Notes under the pieces: model-generated | The model's input: the letters and a program-made list of their open reading frames with translations, nothing else | Told to the model about the DNA's origin: nothing | Database searches by the model: none | Made by a program: the position numbers and the translations under genes | Shown here: piece by piece, positions 8,869 through 18,055 of the stretch | Numbering within the stretch: the stretch's first letter is position 1 | Layout of the letters: every line of letters begins with the position of its first letter | Assembly (NCBI RefSeq): GCF_036840915.1 | Contig: NZ_CP085725.1 | Span: 1,798,001 to 1,862,000 of the forward strand | DNA length: 64,000 bases | Direction: 5' to 3' | Origin: Flavobacterium hankyongi | GTDB taxonomy: Bacteria; Bacteroidota; Bacteroidia; Flavobacteriales; Flavobacteriaceae

Positions 8869-9510
8869 ATGAAAAAAGTATTGTTAACAACATTAGTACT
8901 ATTCACTTTTGGATTTGCTAATGCACAAAAAGTAAAATTTGGAGCTAAAGCTGGTTTGAATCTTTCAAATTTGAGCTTTTCTGAAGGAAGTGATCCTGAT
9001 TCAAAAATTGGATTCCACTTAGGAGGTTTTGCAGAAATTGGTCTTACAGACAAATTTGCAATTCAGCCTGAATTATTATTCTCAACTCAAGGTGCAAAAA
9101 CAGAAGAATCTGAGAGTTATTCAATAGGAAGTTATTACTATTCTTATAATGAAGAAAATAAATTCAACTTAAACTACATCAATCTCCCAGTTATTGCTAA
9201 ATTTTATGTAATAAAAAGTTTAGCTTTAGAAGCAGGTCCACAAGTTGGTTTTTTAGTTGGAGCAAAATCCAAATATGAATGGTCTGAAAATGACGGTGGA
9301 GACATAATTTCTGGATCAGGTGAAAGAGATATCAAAAAAGAAGTAAAAGGAACTGATATCAGCTTCAACATAGGGGCGTCTTACAATTTTACCGATAATC
9401 TTTTTGCTGGTTTAAGATACAACATAGGTTTGACAGATATTGATGATACAGCTTCAAATAATGAAATTAAAAATAATGTTCTATGTCTATCAGTTGGCTA
9501 TAAATTTTAA
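8869..9510 (+). CDS. Outer-membrane beta-barrel protein, PorT-like family (first of cluster)
   Basis: A 213-residue exported protein with a signal peptide (residues 1-19, cleaved after FANA) and an eight-stranded-barrel pattern: FGAKAGLNLSNLSF, IGFHLGGFAEIGL, FAIQPELLFSTQGA, INLPVIAKFYVI, LALEAGPQVGFLVG, FAGLRYNIGL and a C-terminal LSVGYKF ending in Phe. This matches the OMP_b-brl (PorT-like) family found in many copies in Bacteroidota. The individual function is unknown. It is the first of three same-strand barrel genes that start with nearly the same MKKVLL signal sequence. Confidence 0.88.
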   Translation: MKKVLLTTLVLFTFGFANAQKVKFGAKAGLNLSNLSFSEGSDPDSKIGFHLGGFAEIGLTDKFAIQPELLFSTQGAKTEESESYSIGSYYYSYNEENKFNLNYINLPVIAKFYVIKSLALEAGPQVGFLVGAKSKYEWSENDGGDIISGSGERDIKKEVKGTDISFNIGASYNFTDNLFAGLRYNIGLTDIDDTASNNEIKNNVLCLSVGYKF

Positions 9511-9683
9511 TTTACAAATAAAATCTTATCTAATCCATGCATAAAACACAGCAAACATAAATTATTGATTATCAAGTTCATAACAAAAAATTAAGGAAAA
9601 AACTATAAAAAAACTTACATAACGTCATTTGTAACTTAAAAAATATCTTAAATTCGTTCAGTAATTTTAAAAAAACAAAAAAG

Positions 9684-10325
9684 ATGAAAAAAGTTTTACT
9701 TTCTGCTTTAGCGGTTTTAGCTATCGGAACTGCTAGTGCTCAATCACACCAAAAAGGAACTATGCAAGTTAATGTTTTAGGTGGTTTCATGACTGGTTCA
9801 GGTAGTCATAAATTAGATGAAGCTGGTTCAACAAAAGAGAAATTTGATGCTGCTGGCGCTCAATTTGGAGTTAATTTCCAATATGGTATCGCTGAAAGTT
9901 TCAGTGCTGGTATTGGCGTAGAATTAGGTACCGTAGTTTTAACACCAAAAAGTGTTGATTACGGTTACGGTTACTCAGACCCTTCAGTATCACTTGTTAA
10001 AGTAAATTTATCAGGTAGATATTATTTTGTAAACAAAGACAAATTTAACGTTTACGCTGGTCCATCTATCGGATTTACTTCTGGTAAAGACAAAGATCTT
10101 GCATTTGCTTATGTTGGTGGTCAAAAAACCAAATATTCTGGTTTAAACTACGGTGTTAACGCTGGTGGTAACTACTTCTTTACTGATGTAGTAGGTGTTA
10201 TCTTAAACGTAGGATATGAAGGAAACAGCTTAAAATCAAAATTAACTGAAGAAGGTGTTGACTACAAAGGAAAATCTACTTTAGGTGGAGTGAAAGTTAT
10301 GGCAGGTCTTGCTTTAAAATTCTAA
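9684..10325 (+). CDS. Outer-membrane beta-barrel protein (second of cluster)
   Basis: A 213-residue exported protein. The signal peptide MKKVLLSALAVLAIGTASA is followed by QSHQKGTMQVNVLGGFMTG and alternating-hydrophobic strands ending with VMAGLALKF, so the terminal residue is Phe as is usual for outer-membrane barrels. Strands such as FSAGIGVELG and YYFVNKDKFNVYAGPSIG fit a small eight-stranded barrel. The coding sequence uses highly biased Gly/Ala/Asn codons (GGT, GCT), suggesting high expression. It has its own terminator just downstream, so it is probably a single transcription unit. Confidence 0.85.
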   Translation: MKKVLLSALAVLAIGTASAQSHQKGTMQVNVLGGFMTGSGSHKLDEAGSTKEKFDAAGAQFGVNFQYGIAESFSAGIGVELGTVVLTPKSVDYGYGYSDPSVSLVKVNLSGRYYFVNKDKFNVYAGPSIGFTSGKDKDLAFAYVGGQKTKYSGLNYGVNAGGNYFFTDVVGVILNVGYEGNSLKSKLTEEGVDYKGKSTLGGVKVMAGLALKF

Positions 10326-10349
10326 TAAAAACCTTAGATTCTCAATATT

Positions 10350-10379
10350 AACCACGCCAATGGCGTGGTTTTTTCTTTT
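10350..10379 (+). terminator. Terminator after the second barrel gene
   Basis: AACCACGCC (10350-10358) pairs with GGCGTGGTT (10362-10370) across a 3-nt loop, followed by TTTTCTTTTT. It is 24 bp after the stop at 10325. The stem core closely resembles the terminator after the third barrel gene. Confidence 0.85.
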
Positions 10380-10438
10380 TATATATTACTAAAAATCAAC
10401 TACATAAGACAAAACTTACTTTTTTATTAAAAAATCAC

Positions 10439-10470
10439 TTGGTCAATCAAATAAAAACACACTATCTTCG
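10439..10470 (+). promoter_or_regulatory. Two-part Bacteroidota-type promoter of the third barrel gene
   Basis: TTG at 10439-10441 is followed after 21 bp by TATCTTCG at 10463-10470, close to the -33/-7 consensus TTG-N19-21-TAnnTTTG. It ends 28 bp before the ATG at 10499. Confidence 0.5.
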
Positions 10471-10498
10471 CATCGAAATTTTTAAAAAACATTAAAAA

Positions 10499-11191
10499 AT
10501 GAAAAAAGTTTTATTAACTGCTGCTGCAGTTTTCGCGTTTACTTTTGCTAACGCTCAAGAATCAACTTCTTCTTACAAACCAGTAAAAGGTACAGTTACT
10601 ACTGAAGTTGGTTTAACTGGTGGTTTAAACAATGCAAACTTTGATTTAAACACTGGAGTATTAAAATTCAGATATTTCTTAAAAGATGATTTAGGTTTAC
10701 GTTTAGGTTTTGCTACAAACTCTAACAAAACTGAATCGATTGACAATTCAAACCCAAACAATGTTGAAACTACGATTAACAAAAATTCAAACTTCACATT
10801 AAACCTTGGGGTTGAAAAACACTTCGCAGGTACAGAAAGATTATCAACTTATGCAGGTGCTGATTTATTACTTAATTTTAAAGGTGCTAAAACTGAATAC
10901 ACTGAGAACAATTATTTCTACAATGTTGATGGAGCAAATATAGATAATGCTGGAAACTTCATTAACAATGCAGGAACTCAATTTGGTTTAAGACTTGTAA
11001 CTGGTGCAGATTACTACATCGCTAAAAAAGTATTCTTAGGTGTTGAAGCTGGTTTAAATATTTTAACTGGTAAAAATAAAGATATCGAAATCAGTGAAAC
11101 AGGACAACCAAATGTAAATATTGCTGGTGGAAAAGAATCAGGAATTACTACACAAGTTATTGGTGGAATCAGAATTGGTTACCAATTCTAA
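10499..11191 (+). CDS. Outer-membrane beta-barrel protein (third of cluster)
   Basis: A 230-residue exported protein with signal peptide MKKVLLTAAAVFAFTFANA and mature N-terminus QESTSSYKP. Barrel strands include LKFRYFLKDDLGLRLGFA, FTLNLGVEKHFA, TYAGADLLLNFKG, TQFGLRLVTGADYYIA, VFLGVEAGLNIL and the C-terminal VIGGIRIGYQF. It resembles the previous two genes in signal sequence, size, layout and the CCACGC-core terminator that follows. This suggests tandem duplication, although the mature sequences have diverged. Substrate or partner unknown. Confidence 0.85.
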   Translation: MKKVLLTAAAVFAFTFANAQESTSSYKPVKGTVTTEVGLTGGLNNANFDLNTGVLKFRYFLKDDLGLRLGFATNSNKTESIDNSNPNNVETTINKNSNFTLNLGVEKHFAGTERLSTYAGADLLLNFKGAKTEYTENNYFYNVDGANIDNAGNFINNAGTQFGLRLVTGADYYIAKKVFLGVEAGLNILTGKNKDIEISETGQPNVNIAGGKESGITTQVIGGIRIGYQF

Positions 11192-11208
11192 TAACAAAAT
11201 ATTATTAC

Positions 11209-11238
11209 AAAAAACCACGCTTAAAGCGTGGTTTTTTT
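11209..11238 (+). terminator. Terminator after the third barrel gene
   Basis: CCACGCTT and AAGCGTGG (11215-11231, very short loop) are flanked by an A-run on the left and TTTTTTTAT on the right. It lies between convergent genes and can act on both strands. Confidence 0.8.
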
Positions 11239-11256
11239 ATTGATCAAGATTGATAA

Positions 11257-11853
11257 CTACATTTTAAATCCGATTCCCGCCTGAATCACCATATTTTTAG
11301 ACCCAGAGTCTTTAACAACTTCATTTAAACTCTGCGTATAACGTCCAAAAATAAAAGCTCCTCCCGCAAAGTTTAGTGAAACACCACCCGCAATAGCTGT
11401 ATCAAAACTATTTACATCATTTTGATCTGACACATTATTGTCAGACTCAACTTTTTCAGATACTTTCATTCCAAATTGTGGACCAGCTTCTATAGCAAAA
11501 ACATTTCCTAATTTTAATTTAGCTAAAATTGGTACATTAATGTAATCTATCTTATAAGTAACCTTATATGAATTACCTAAAATAAGTTTAATAGTATTTT
11601 CAAAACCTTGTCTTGAGTACAACAACTCTGGTTGTAGTGATAAAATTTTAGGTACCAATGGTACTTCCCCCATAAAACCTATATGAAAACTAGTTCTTGG
11701 GTCTGGTCCTTCTTCAAAATCACCTTTTGAAACTGTAGCGTAATTTAAACCTCCTTTAATTCCAAATGAGGCCCCTGATTTATCCTGCGCAAATGCATTT
11801 GATGCAAATACAAACAAAAAAGTTCCTAATGTTAAATTTTTAATTAATTTCAT
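11257..11853 (-). CDS. Outer-membrane beta-barrel protein, PorT-like family (fourth of cluster)
   Basis: The ATG at 11853 gives 198 residues and places a standard signal peptide (MKLIKNLTLGTFLFVFASNAFA) at the N-terminus. The open frame continues 10 codons upstream, but that would bury the signal, so the inner ATG is preferred. Mature strands follow the same plan as the 8869 gene: FGIKGGLNYATVS, FHIGFMGEVPL, SLQPELLYSRQGFE, INVPILAKLKLG, FAIEAGPQFGMKVS and AGIGFKM at the end. It is convergent with the third barrel gene and divergent from xerD (61 bp between starts). Confidence 0.85.
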   Translation of the reverse strand: MKLIKNLTLGTFLFVFASNAFAQDKSGASFGIKGGLNYATVSKGDFEEGPDPRTSFHIGFMGEVPLVPKILSLQPELLYSRQGFENTIKLILGNSYKVTYKIDYINVPILAKLKLGNVFAIEAGPQFGMKVSEKVESDNNVSDQNDVNSFDTAIAGGVSLNFAGGAFIFGRYTQSLNEVVKDSGSKNMVIQAGIGFKM

Positions 11854-11914
11854 ATCCAAAAATTTTAGTTTATAATTAAACAACGCTATATTTTTTAAAA
11901 AATTATATTATTTA

Positions 11915-12820
11915 ATGAACAACAACTGGACCAAATTCATCAAGAATTTCCAATCATATCTTAAAATAGAACGTGGATTATCACAAAATTCCATCGACAA
12001 TTACACTCTCGATATTGAAAAACTAAGTCTTTATTTAACTGAAAATCAAATAGACAAAAGCCCAATCACAATAACAGAAGAAATCGTCCAAGAATTTATT
12101 TATGACGTTTCGAAAAAAGTAAATCCAAGGAGTCAAGCAAGAATAATTTCTGGCCTAAAAAGCTTTTTTAATTATCTAATTTTTGAAGATTACAGGGTTG
12201 ATAATCCTCTAGAATTAATTGAGGCTCCACGCTTAGGGAGAAAACTCCCCGATACTTTAAATATTGAAGACATAGACAATTTGATTAATGCAATTGATTT
12301 ATCTAGCAATGAAGGAGAACGTAACAGAGCCATGCTCGAAACACTCTACGGATGTGGGCTTCGTGTATCAGAACTGGTTTCAGTTAAAATATCTGATTTA
12401 TTTTTTGATGAAGGATTTATAAAAGTAACAGGAAAAGGAAACAAACAGCGTTTTGTTCCCATTAGTCCTTTAACACAAAAATACATTGAGATTTACAAAA
12501 AAGAAGTCCGCCCTCATTTACCCATTCAAAAAGAATTTGGTGATACTTTGTTTTTAAATAGAAGAGGCAAACAACTTACCCGTGCTATGATTTTCACTAT
12601 TATAAAAGATTTGGCAAAAAAAATAAACCTCAACAAAACGATAAGCCCTCACACTTTTCGTCATTCATTTGCTACTCACCTATTAGAAAACGGGGCCGAT
12701 TTACGATCTATTCAACTAATGTTAGGACATGAATCTATCACCACAACAGAAATTTACATGCATGTTGACAGAAAACACTTAAACCAAGTAATGCAGACTT
12801 TTCATCCTAGAAACAAATAA
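11915..12820 (+). CDS. xerD: Tyrosine site-specific recombinase XerD
   Basis: Chromosome-dimer resolution recombinase, acting with XerC or alone at dif together with FtsK. The 301 residues have the N-terminal core-binding SAM-like domain (about 1-90) and the catalytic domain. Catalytic residues are visible: R150 (TLYGCGLRVSEL), K174 (TGKGNKQRF), H246 and R249 (HTFRHSFATHLLENG), H272 (LGHESITTTEIY) and the nucleophile Y281. The spacing and length fit a housekeeping Xer rather than a phage integrase, and no att-like repeats were noticed nearby. It ends at a bidirectional terminator shared with hisS. Confidence 0.95.
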   Translation: MNNNWTKFIKNFQSYLKIERGLSQNSIDNYTLDIEKLSLYLTENQIDKSPITITEEIVQEFIYDVSKKVNPRSQARIISGLKSFFNYLIFEDYRVDNPLELIEAPRLGRKLPDTLNIEDIDNLINAIDLSSNEGERNRAMLETLYGCGLRVSELVSVKISDLFFDEGFIKVTGKGNKQRFVPISPLTQKYIEIYKKEVRPHLPIQKEFGDTLFLNRRGKQLTRAMIFTIIKDLAKKINLNKTISPHTFRHSFATHLLENGADLRSIQLMLGHESITTTEIYMHVDRKHLNQVMQTFHPRNK

Positions 12821-12821
12821 A

Positions 12822-12847
12822 AAATCCTTCTTTCGAAGGATTTTTTT
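12822..12847. terminator. Bidirectional terminator between xerD and hisS
   Basis: AAATCCTTC (12822-12830) pairs with GAAGGATTT (12835-12843) around a 4-nt loop, with an A-run before and a T-run after. It separates the convergent stops of xerD (12820) and hisS (12848). Confidence 0.85.
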
Positions 12848-14272
12848 CTATTTTAAAATGTCTTTTAAAGATTCTAAATCTACTGTTTGCTGTTCACCAG
12901 AAGTTAGATTCTTAATATTATAAACATTATTTTGAACTTCTTCTCCTCCTACAATAATTGCGTAAGGGATTCCTCGTTTATCGGCATATTGAAATTGTTT
13001 CCCAATTTTTGCTGCATCAGGATATAACTCTACTTTAATTTCTTCGTTACGAAGTTTTGCAATGGCTTTCATTGAAAATTTAGCTTCGGTTTCTCCTAAA
13101 TTCAAGAAAATAGCTTTTGAAGTTGAAGTCACTGTTTCTGGAAACAATCCTAATTCTTCTACAACCAAATAAATTCTATCTAAACCGAATGAAATACCTA
13201 CTCCACTCATGTTTTTTAGACCAAAAATACCGGTTAAATCATCATAACGACCTCCTCCTCCAATAGATCCCATTGATACTCCTTCTGGCGCACCTACTTC
13301 AAAAATAGCTCCAGTATAGTAATTTAGTCCTCTGGCTAAAGTCACATCCAAATCTAGTTTTGACTCTTTTAATCCAATCTCTAAAACATTTTCGCAAATA
13401 AAACGTAACTCCTCTACTCCTTTTAGTCCTTCTTCTGAAGTAGATAATAATTGAGCAAGTTTTTCTAACTTCTCAGTTATTGTTCCAGTAAAATTAAACA
13501 ACGGTTGTACTTTAGAAATTGCTTCTTCCGAAATACCTTTTTCAAGCATTTCTTTTTTCACGCCTTCTTCACCAATCTTATCTAATTTATCAAGCGCAAC
13601 AGTAAAGTCAATAAGCTTATCAGATGCACCAATAACCTCAGCAATACCAGACAAAATTTTACGATTATTAATTTTTACAGTTACTCCTTTTAATCCCAAA
13701 TCAGAAAAAACCGAATCGTACAATTGTACTAATTCAACTTCCTGCCACAATGAAGTTGAACCAACCACATCAGCATCACACTGATAAAACTCTCTAAAAC
13801 GTCCTTTTTGAGGTCTATCAGCACGCCATACTGGTTGAATTTGATAACGTTTAAAAGGAAATTCAATTTCATTTTGATGTTGAACCACATAACGAGCAAA
13901 AGGGACTGTTAAATCGTAGCGAAGTGCTTTTTCTGAAATTTTATTAGTAAATTGATTTAATTCTATTAACTCTTCAACCGAGATTGTTTCTGCTGAATTT
14001 ATTTGCAATGATTCTATAGATTTAGGTAATTCTATTTTCTGTTTATTAAAAAAATAATTTCCCGAATTCAAAATCTTAAAAATTAATCGATCCCCTTCTT
14101 CTCCATATTTTCCAATTAAGGTTTCTGAATTTTCAAATGTAGGAGTTTCGATAGGCTGATAACCAAATCTTTCAAAATGAGAACGCATTGTATTAAAAAT
14201 ATAATTACGTTTTGCCACTTCAATAGGAGAAAAATCTCTTGTTCCTTTAGGAATACTTGGTTTTTGAGCCAT
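12848..14272 (-). CDS. hisS: Histidine--tRNA ligase
   Basis: Class II aminoacyl-tRNA synthetase charging tRNA-His. The protein has 474 residues. It starts [16 protein letters not shown], the typical KGTRD opening of motif 1, and has motif 2 ([15 protein letters not shown]), the histidine signature [14 protein letters not shown] and motif 3 ([14 protein letters not shown]). A C-terminal anticodon-binding domain follows (about 375-474; [14 protein letters not shown] onward). It is somewhat longer than the E. coli enzyme (424), with an insertion around residues 70-115, as is common in Bacteroidota. Single gene, facing xerD. Confidence 0.97.
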   Translation of the reverse strand: MAQKPSIPKGTRDFSPIEVAKRNYIFNTMRSHFERFGYQPIETPTFENSETLIGKYGEEGDRLIFKILNSGNYFFNKQKIELPKSIESLQINSAETISVEELIELNQFTNKISEKALRYDLTVPFARYVVQHQNEIEFPFKRYQIQPVWRADRPQKGRFREFYQCDADVVGSTSLWQEVELVQLYDSVFSDLGLKGVTVKINNRKILSGIAEVIGASDKLIDFTVALDKLDKIGEEGVKKEMLEKGISEEAISKVQPLFNFTGTITEKLEKLAQLLSTSEEGLKGVEELRFICENVLEIGLKESKLDLDVTLARGLNYYTGAIFEVGAPEGVSMGSIGGGGRYDDLTGIFGLKNMSGVGISFGLDRIYLVVEELGLFPETVTSTSKAIFLNLGETEAKFSMKAIAKLRNEEIKVELYPDAAKIGKQFQYADKRGIPYAIIVGGEEVQNNVYNIKNLTSGEQQTVDLESLKDILK

Positions 14273-14445
14273 TTTTTAAAATTATGAGTTATGAATTATA
14301 AATTATTTTAGTTAGAACAAGAAAAAAGTAAAGCAACTCTCATTTCTAACTTCTAATTTTACTCGCAAATATCTTACATTTTAGAAGAATAGTAAAATTT
14401 TAATCGGAATTGTAACAAAAAACGTATTTTAGTTACTCATTAGCT

Positions 14446-15687
14446 ATGGTAGGATTGTTTAGAGAAAATGTTAAGATTGCATTAGGTTCTATAAGAACAC
14501 AATTGCTTCGCACGGTTTTAACAGTACTTATTATTGGTATTGGTATTATGGCACTTGTTGGTATTTTAACAGTGGTTTCGGCACTTGAGAATACACTTTC
14601 TAAAGATTTTGCCTCTATGGGATCTAATACTTTTACTTTAAATCAATATGATAATTTAACCCGTACAGAAGGCAATAGAGAATTAAAAAAGATTAATCCT
14701 ATTATCTCGTATCCTGAGGCTGTTGCTTTCAAAAAAAACTTCAACTTTCCATCTGCACATACCTCTTTATCTTTTACCGCCACTTCAAATGCCGAGGTTA
14801 AATTTGAAAGCAAAAAAACAGATCCTGAAGTTTCTGTTTTAGGAGTTGACGATTATTATACCGTTAATTCAGGTTTAGAAGTTGTTAAAGGGCGAAATTT
14901 TACAGGTTTCGATATTGAAAATAACAATTATGTATGTATCCTTGGTGCTGATTTTGAAAAAGAACTTCTAGCTGATGTAAATCCTATTGACAAAACAATT
15001 TCAATAAGAGGTGCTAAATTTAAAGTGATTGGTGTTTTAAAGGAAAAAGGATCAACGTTTGGAAACAGCCAAGATTTACGAGTTTTAATTCCAATTCAAG
15101 TAGCAAGAACACTTTTTACAGCTCCTAATATCAATTACTCAACAAGTGTAATGATTGAAAAAAAAGAGTTACTTGATGAAGCCGTTGATAATGCCATTAT
15201 CGCAATGCGTAAGGTTCGTAAATTGAGTCCGATTGAAGATCAAAACTTTGGTGTTTCCAGAAGCGATGATTTGATAAATAAAATTTTAGGAATAACACAA
15301 TATTTAGGAATTTCTGCTTGGGTAATTGGTGTTATTACCATTTTTGGTTCTACTATTGCTTTAATGAATATCATGTTGGTATCTGTAACCGAAAGAACTC
15401 GTGAAATAGGAACCAGAAAAGCTTTAGGTGCCAAAAGAAGTACTATTGCCATGCAATTCTTTATGGAAACTTTAGTAATTGGTCAATTGGGTGGATTGGT
15501 AGGAACCATTTTAGGAATATTAATTGGTTTTGGGTTCGCTTCTCTATTAGATTTTAAATTTGTGATTCCTTGGTTAGCTATAACTTCTGCATTTTTGGTA
15601 TGTTTCATTGTAGCAATAATTTCAGGATTGTATCCGGCGCTAAAAGCTGCAAAACTAGACCCTATCGAAGCGTTAAGATACGAATAA
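14446..15687 (+). CDS. ABC transporter permease, MacB/FtsX type
   Basis: A 413-residue inner-membrane protein with the MacB topology: one N-terminal span (about 18-42, [20 protein letters not shown]), a large periplasmic MacB_PCD domain (about 45-275) and three C-terminal spans forming the FtsX domain (about 283-313, 335-360, 375-400). The cytoplasmic loop contains [16 protein letters not shown], the coupling motif of type VII ABC permeases, and the C-terminus is [13 protein letters not shown]. These permeases move substrates by mechanotransmission or regulate envelope processes. The matching ATPase gene is not adjacent, so the substrate is unknown. Confidence 0.9.
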   Translation: MVGLFRENVKIALGSIRTQLLRTVLTVLIIGIGIMALVGILTVVSALENTLSKDFASMGSNTFTLNQYDNLTRTEGNRELKKINPIISYPEAVAFKKNFNFPSAHTSLSFTATSNAEVKFESKKTDPEVSVLGVDDYYTVNSGLEVVKGRNFTGFDIENNNYVCILGADFEKELLADVNPIDKTISIRGAKFKVIGVLKEKGSTFGNSQDLRVLIPIQVARTLFTAPNINYSTSVMIEKKELLDEAVDNAIIAMRKVRKLSPIEDQNFGVSRSDDLINKILGITQYLGISAWVIGVITIFGSTIALMNIMLVSVTERTREIGTRKALGAKRSTIAMQFFMETLVIGQLGGLVGTILGILIGFGFASLLDFKFVIPWLAITSAFLVCFIVAIISGLYPALKAAKLDPIEALRYE

Positions 15688-15690
15688 CGG

Positions 15691-16545
15691 TTATATTTCA
15701 CCTTTAATCATTCGGTCATTGCCGTAAATATCTTTTCGAAGTTCGATATTTAAAAAATTATTGTTTTCTAGTAGAGCAAACATTTCTTTCCCCAAGTACT
15801 GATTGATTTCAAAGAATAACATTCCCTTTTCTGATAGATTTTTTTGAGCCAATTCTGTTATCTTTCGATAAAACAATAGAGCGTCATTATCTTCAACGAA
15901 TAGCGCTAAATGTGGTTCGAAGTCTAATACATTTTTCTTGATTTCCTGTTTTTCAAGATTACGAACATACGGCGGATTAGAAACTATAATATCAAATTTC
16001 TGTTCAAGGTCATTGGTTTCTAAAACACTTTGGTTAAGAAAAGTAATTTCAACATTGTTTCTGTTAGCATTTTTAGCAGCTATCACCAATGCTTTTTCTG
16101 AAACATCTAAAGCATATACTTCTGCATTAGTTAAATTCTTTGCTAAAGAAATAGCAATACAACCTGTTCCCGTTCCTATGTCCAAAATTCTCACTTTCGA
16201 ATTTTGACTTTTATCCTTTGTCTCTTTAATAATCCAATCGACTAATTCTTCTGTTTCTGGCCTCGGAATTAATGTATTTTCATTCACATAAAACGGTAAA
16301 CCATAAAACTCGGTTTCTCCTAATATATATTGTATGGGTTTTTCCTCTACAAGTTGAGACAAAACTGTTTCCCATTGCAATAATTGCATGGTGTCTAATT
16401 CCATATTATGATTTATAGCTAAATCAACCCTTTTCATCCCATGAAAAGCATCAAGCAGTATGTAAAAAAAACTATCTATTTCGTGCTCATCATAAATCGA
16501 CGACAACTCTTTAGTAAATTGAATTTTATATTCTTTTAAATACAT
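15691..16545 (-). CDS. prmC: Peptide chain release factor N5-glutamine methyltransferase
   Basis: Methylates the GGQ glutamine of release factors RF1 and RF2 using SAM. The 284 residues contain an N-terminal helical domain, the RPETEELV segment (95-102), the SAM-binding motif LDIGTGTGCIAISLA (121-135) and the catalytic NPPY (190-193). Length and motifs match PrmC/HemK rather than PrmB or the N6-adenine methylases. Its start lies directly after the stop of the upstream GNAT gene (0 bp), so the two are probably one transcript. It converges on the ABC permease with a 3 bp gap. Confidence 0.95.
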   Translation of the reverse strand: MYLKEYKIQFTKELSSIYDEHEIDSFFYILLDAFHGMKRVDLAINHNMELDTMQLLQWETVLSQLVEEKPIQYILGETEFYGLPFYVNENTLIPRPETEELVDWIIKETKDKSQNSKVRILDIGTGTGCIAISLAKNLTNAEVYALDVSEKALVIAAKNANRNNVEITFLNQSVLETNDLEQKFDIIVSNPPYVRNLEKQEIKKNVLDFEPHLALFVEDNDALLFYRKITELAQKNLSEKGMLFFEINQYLGKEMFALLENNNFLNIELRKDIYGNDRMIKGEI

Positions 16546-17022
16546 TTATAAACTTTTAATCATCCAAACTGGACAAGCCGAATGTCCTGTACAGCCCATA
16601 GGTTCATCTAAATATTCGAATCCAGATTTTTTATATAATTTTTGAGCAGCTTCCATGTAGGGCATGGTTTCTAAATAACATTGTTTAAAACCAAATTCTT
16701 TAGCCTTTGTTAAACACACCTCCATCATTTGTGTACCAATCCCTAAACCTCTGGTTTCTGGAAGAAAATACATTTTTTGCAATTCGCAAACCTCGGGATT
16801 ACCATTTGCAAGAGGAGAAATTCCAGCAACACCTACAATTCTATCTTCATTTTCTACAACAAAATAAGCAGAGTTTGACTTTTGATATGCTTCATACATT
16901 TTATCAAGCTCAGGATCTGCATAAGCTGTCCCTACTTTTGGTACATTAAATTCTTCCAAAACTGTTCGAACAACTTTGGCTACTTGAATATTGTCTTGTG
17001 CTTGTATTTCTCGAATCAACAT
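16546..17022 (-). CDS. GNAT family N-acetyltransferase
   Basis: A 158-residue single-domain acetyltransferase that would transfer acetyl from acetyl-CoA to an unknown acceptor. The acetyl-CoA-binding motif A is visible as LQKMYFLPETRGLGIGTQMM (R/Q-x-x-G-x-G/A), followed by the ETMPYMEAAQKLYKKSGFE helix typical of GNAT motif B. The C-terminus carries an unusual short cysteine segment (MGCTGHSACPVWM). It is located directly upstream of prmC and divergent from ribD, with only 25 bp between starts. Confidence 0.88.
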   Translation of the reverse strand: MLIREIQAQDNIQVAKVVRTVLEEFNVPKVGTAYADPELDKMYEAYQKSNSAYFVVENEDRIVGVAGISPLANGNPEVCELQKMYFLPETRGLGIGTQMMEVCLTKAKEFGFKQCYLETMPYMEAAQKLYKKSGFEYLDEPMGCTGHSACPVWMIKSL

Positions 17023-17035
17023 AAAATTAAAAGCT

Positions 17036-17043
17036 TATTTTTG
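17036..17043 (+). promoter_or_regulatory. TATTTTTG promoter element immediately before ribD
   Basis: TATTTTTG matches the TAnnTTTG -7 consensus. The in-frame GTG of ribD begins only 5 bp after it, so a transcript from this element would have almost no leader. No matching -33 motif was found. Confidence 0.35.
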
Positions 17044-17047
17044 TGAT

Positions 17048-18055
17048 GTGAAGATACATCAAAAATACATATCGCGTTGTATTGAATTAGCTAAAAATGG
17101 ACTGGGCACAACCTATCCAAATCCTTTAGTAGGAAGTGTAATTCTATATGACGGAAAAATAATTGGGGAAGGTTGGCACAAAAAAGCAGGAGAAGCCCAT
17201 GCTGAAGTAAACGCCATCAATTCCGTTAAGGATAAATCATTGTTATCTAAATCTACGATTTATGTAAGTTTAGAACCATGTAGTCATTTTGGAAAAACAC
17301 CACCTTGTTCCGATTTAATAATTCATCACAAAATACCAAATGTGGTGATTGGCACAATTGATCCCTTTGCAAAAGTATCAGGTAATGGAGTTAAAAAATT
17401 AATCGAATCTGGGGCCAATGTAACTGTTGGCGTTTTAGAAGAAGAATGCAATGAACTAAACAAACGTTTTTTCACATTTCACAACAAAAAACGCCCCTAC
17501 ATAATTTTAAAATGGGCAGAAACGAAAGATGGTTTTATAGCTCCTAAAACTAAAGAAGATAAAAAACCCGTTTGGATTACTAATAAATATTCTCGCCAAT
17601 TAGTCCATAAATGGCGTACCGAAGAACAAGGAATTTTAGCAGGAACGCAAACCATAATTGACGACAATCCTAGCTTAACAGCTAGAGACTGGAAAGGCAA
17701 CCAACCTGTAAGAATAGTTTTAGACAAAAAAAACAGAATTCCAAAAGAAAGTGCTATATTTGATAATTCGGCTCTTACCATTTTGATTACTGAGAATGAA
17801 ATTGATTTTTCTAAAAATATTGCAAATCAAATTTGTAACTACTTGTATGAAAAAGAAATTCAGTCGGTAATCATTGAAGGAGGAAGCCAAACTTTACAAA
17901 CTTTTATTGATGCTCGACTTTGGGACGAAGCAAGAGTTTTTAAGGGTCTTTCTTTTTTTTCTGAAGGAACCAAGGCTCCAAAAATTTCAAGAAAAATTAG
18001 CGAAAGCAAAAAAATAATAAGTGATGAACTTTTAATTTTTACGAATTATGATTAA
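17048..18055 (+). CDS. ribD: Bifunctional riboflavin deaminase/reductase RibD
   Basis: Two consecutive steps of riboflavin synthesis: deamination of the pyrimidine intermediate and NADPH-dependent reduction of its ribosyl side chain. The start was moved to a GTG at 17048, giving 335 residues beginning MKIHQKYISRCIELA as expected for the family. The longer open frame would overlap the divergent acetyltransferase gene. The deaminase domain (about 1-145) has the zinc ligands HAE (H51, E53) and PCSHFGKTPPC (C78, C87). The reductase domain (about 150-335) contains LKWAETKDGFIA and IIEGGSQTLQTFI. It overlaps the next gene by 8 bp. Confidence 0.93.
   Translation: MKIHQKYISRCIELAKNGLGTTYPNPLVGSVILYDGKIIGEGWHKKAGEAHAEVNAINSVKDKSLLSKSTIYVSLEPCSHFGKTPPCSDLIIHHKIPNVVIGTIDPFAKVSGNGVKKLIESGANVTVGVLEEECNELNKRFFTFHNKKRPYIILKWAETKDGFIAPKTKEDKKPVWITNKYSRQLVHKWRTEEQGILAGTQTIIDDNPSLTARDWKGNQPVRIVLDKKNRIPKESAIFDNSALTILITENEIDFSKNIANQICNYLYEKEIQSVIIEGGSQTLQTFIDARLWDEARVFKGLSFFSEGTKAPKISRKISESKKIISDELLIFTNYD

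Noticed and set aside
11915..12820. Integrase of a mobile element
   Set aside because: Size and motifs fit housekeeping XerD, and no att sites or phage genes were seen near it.
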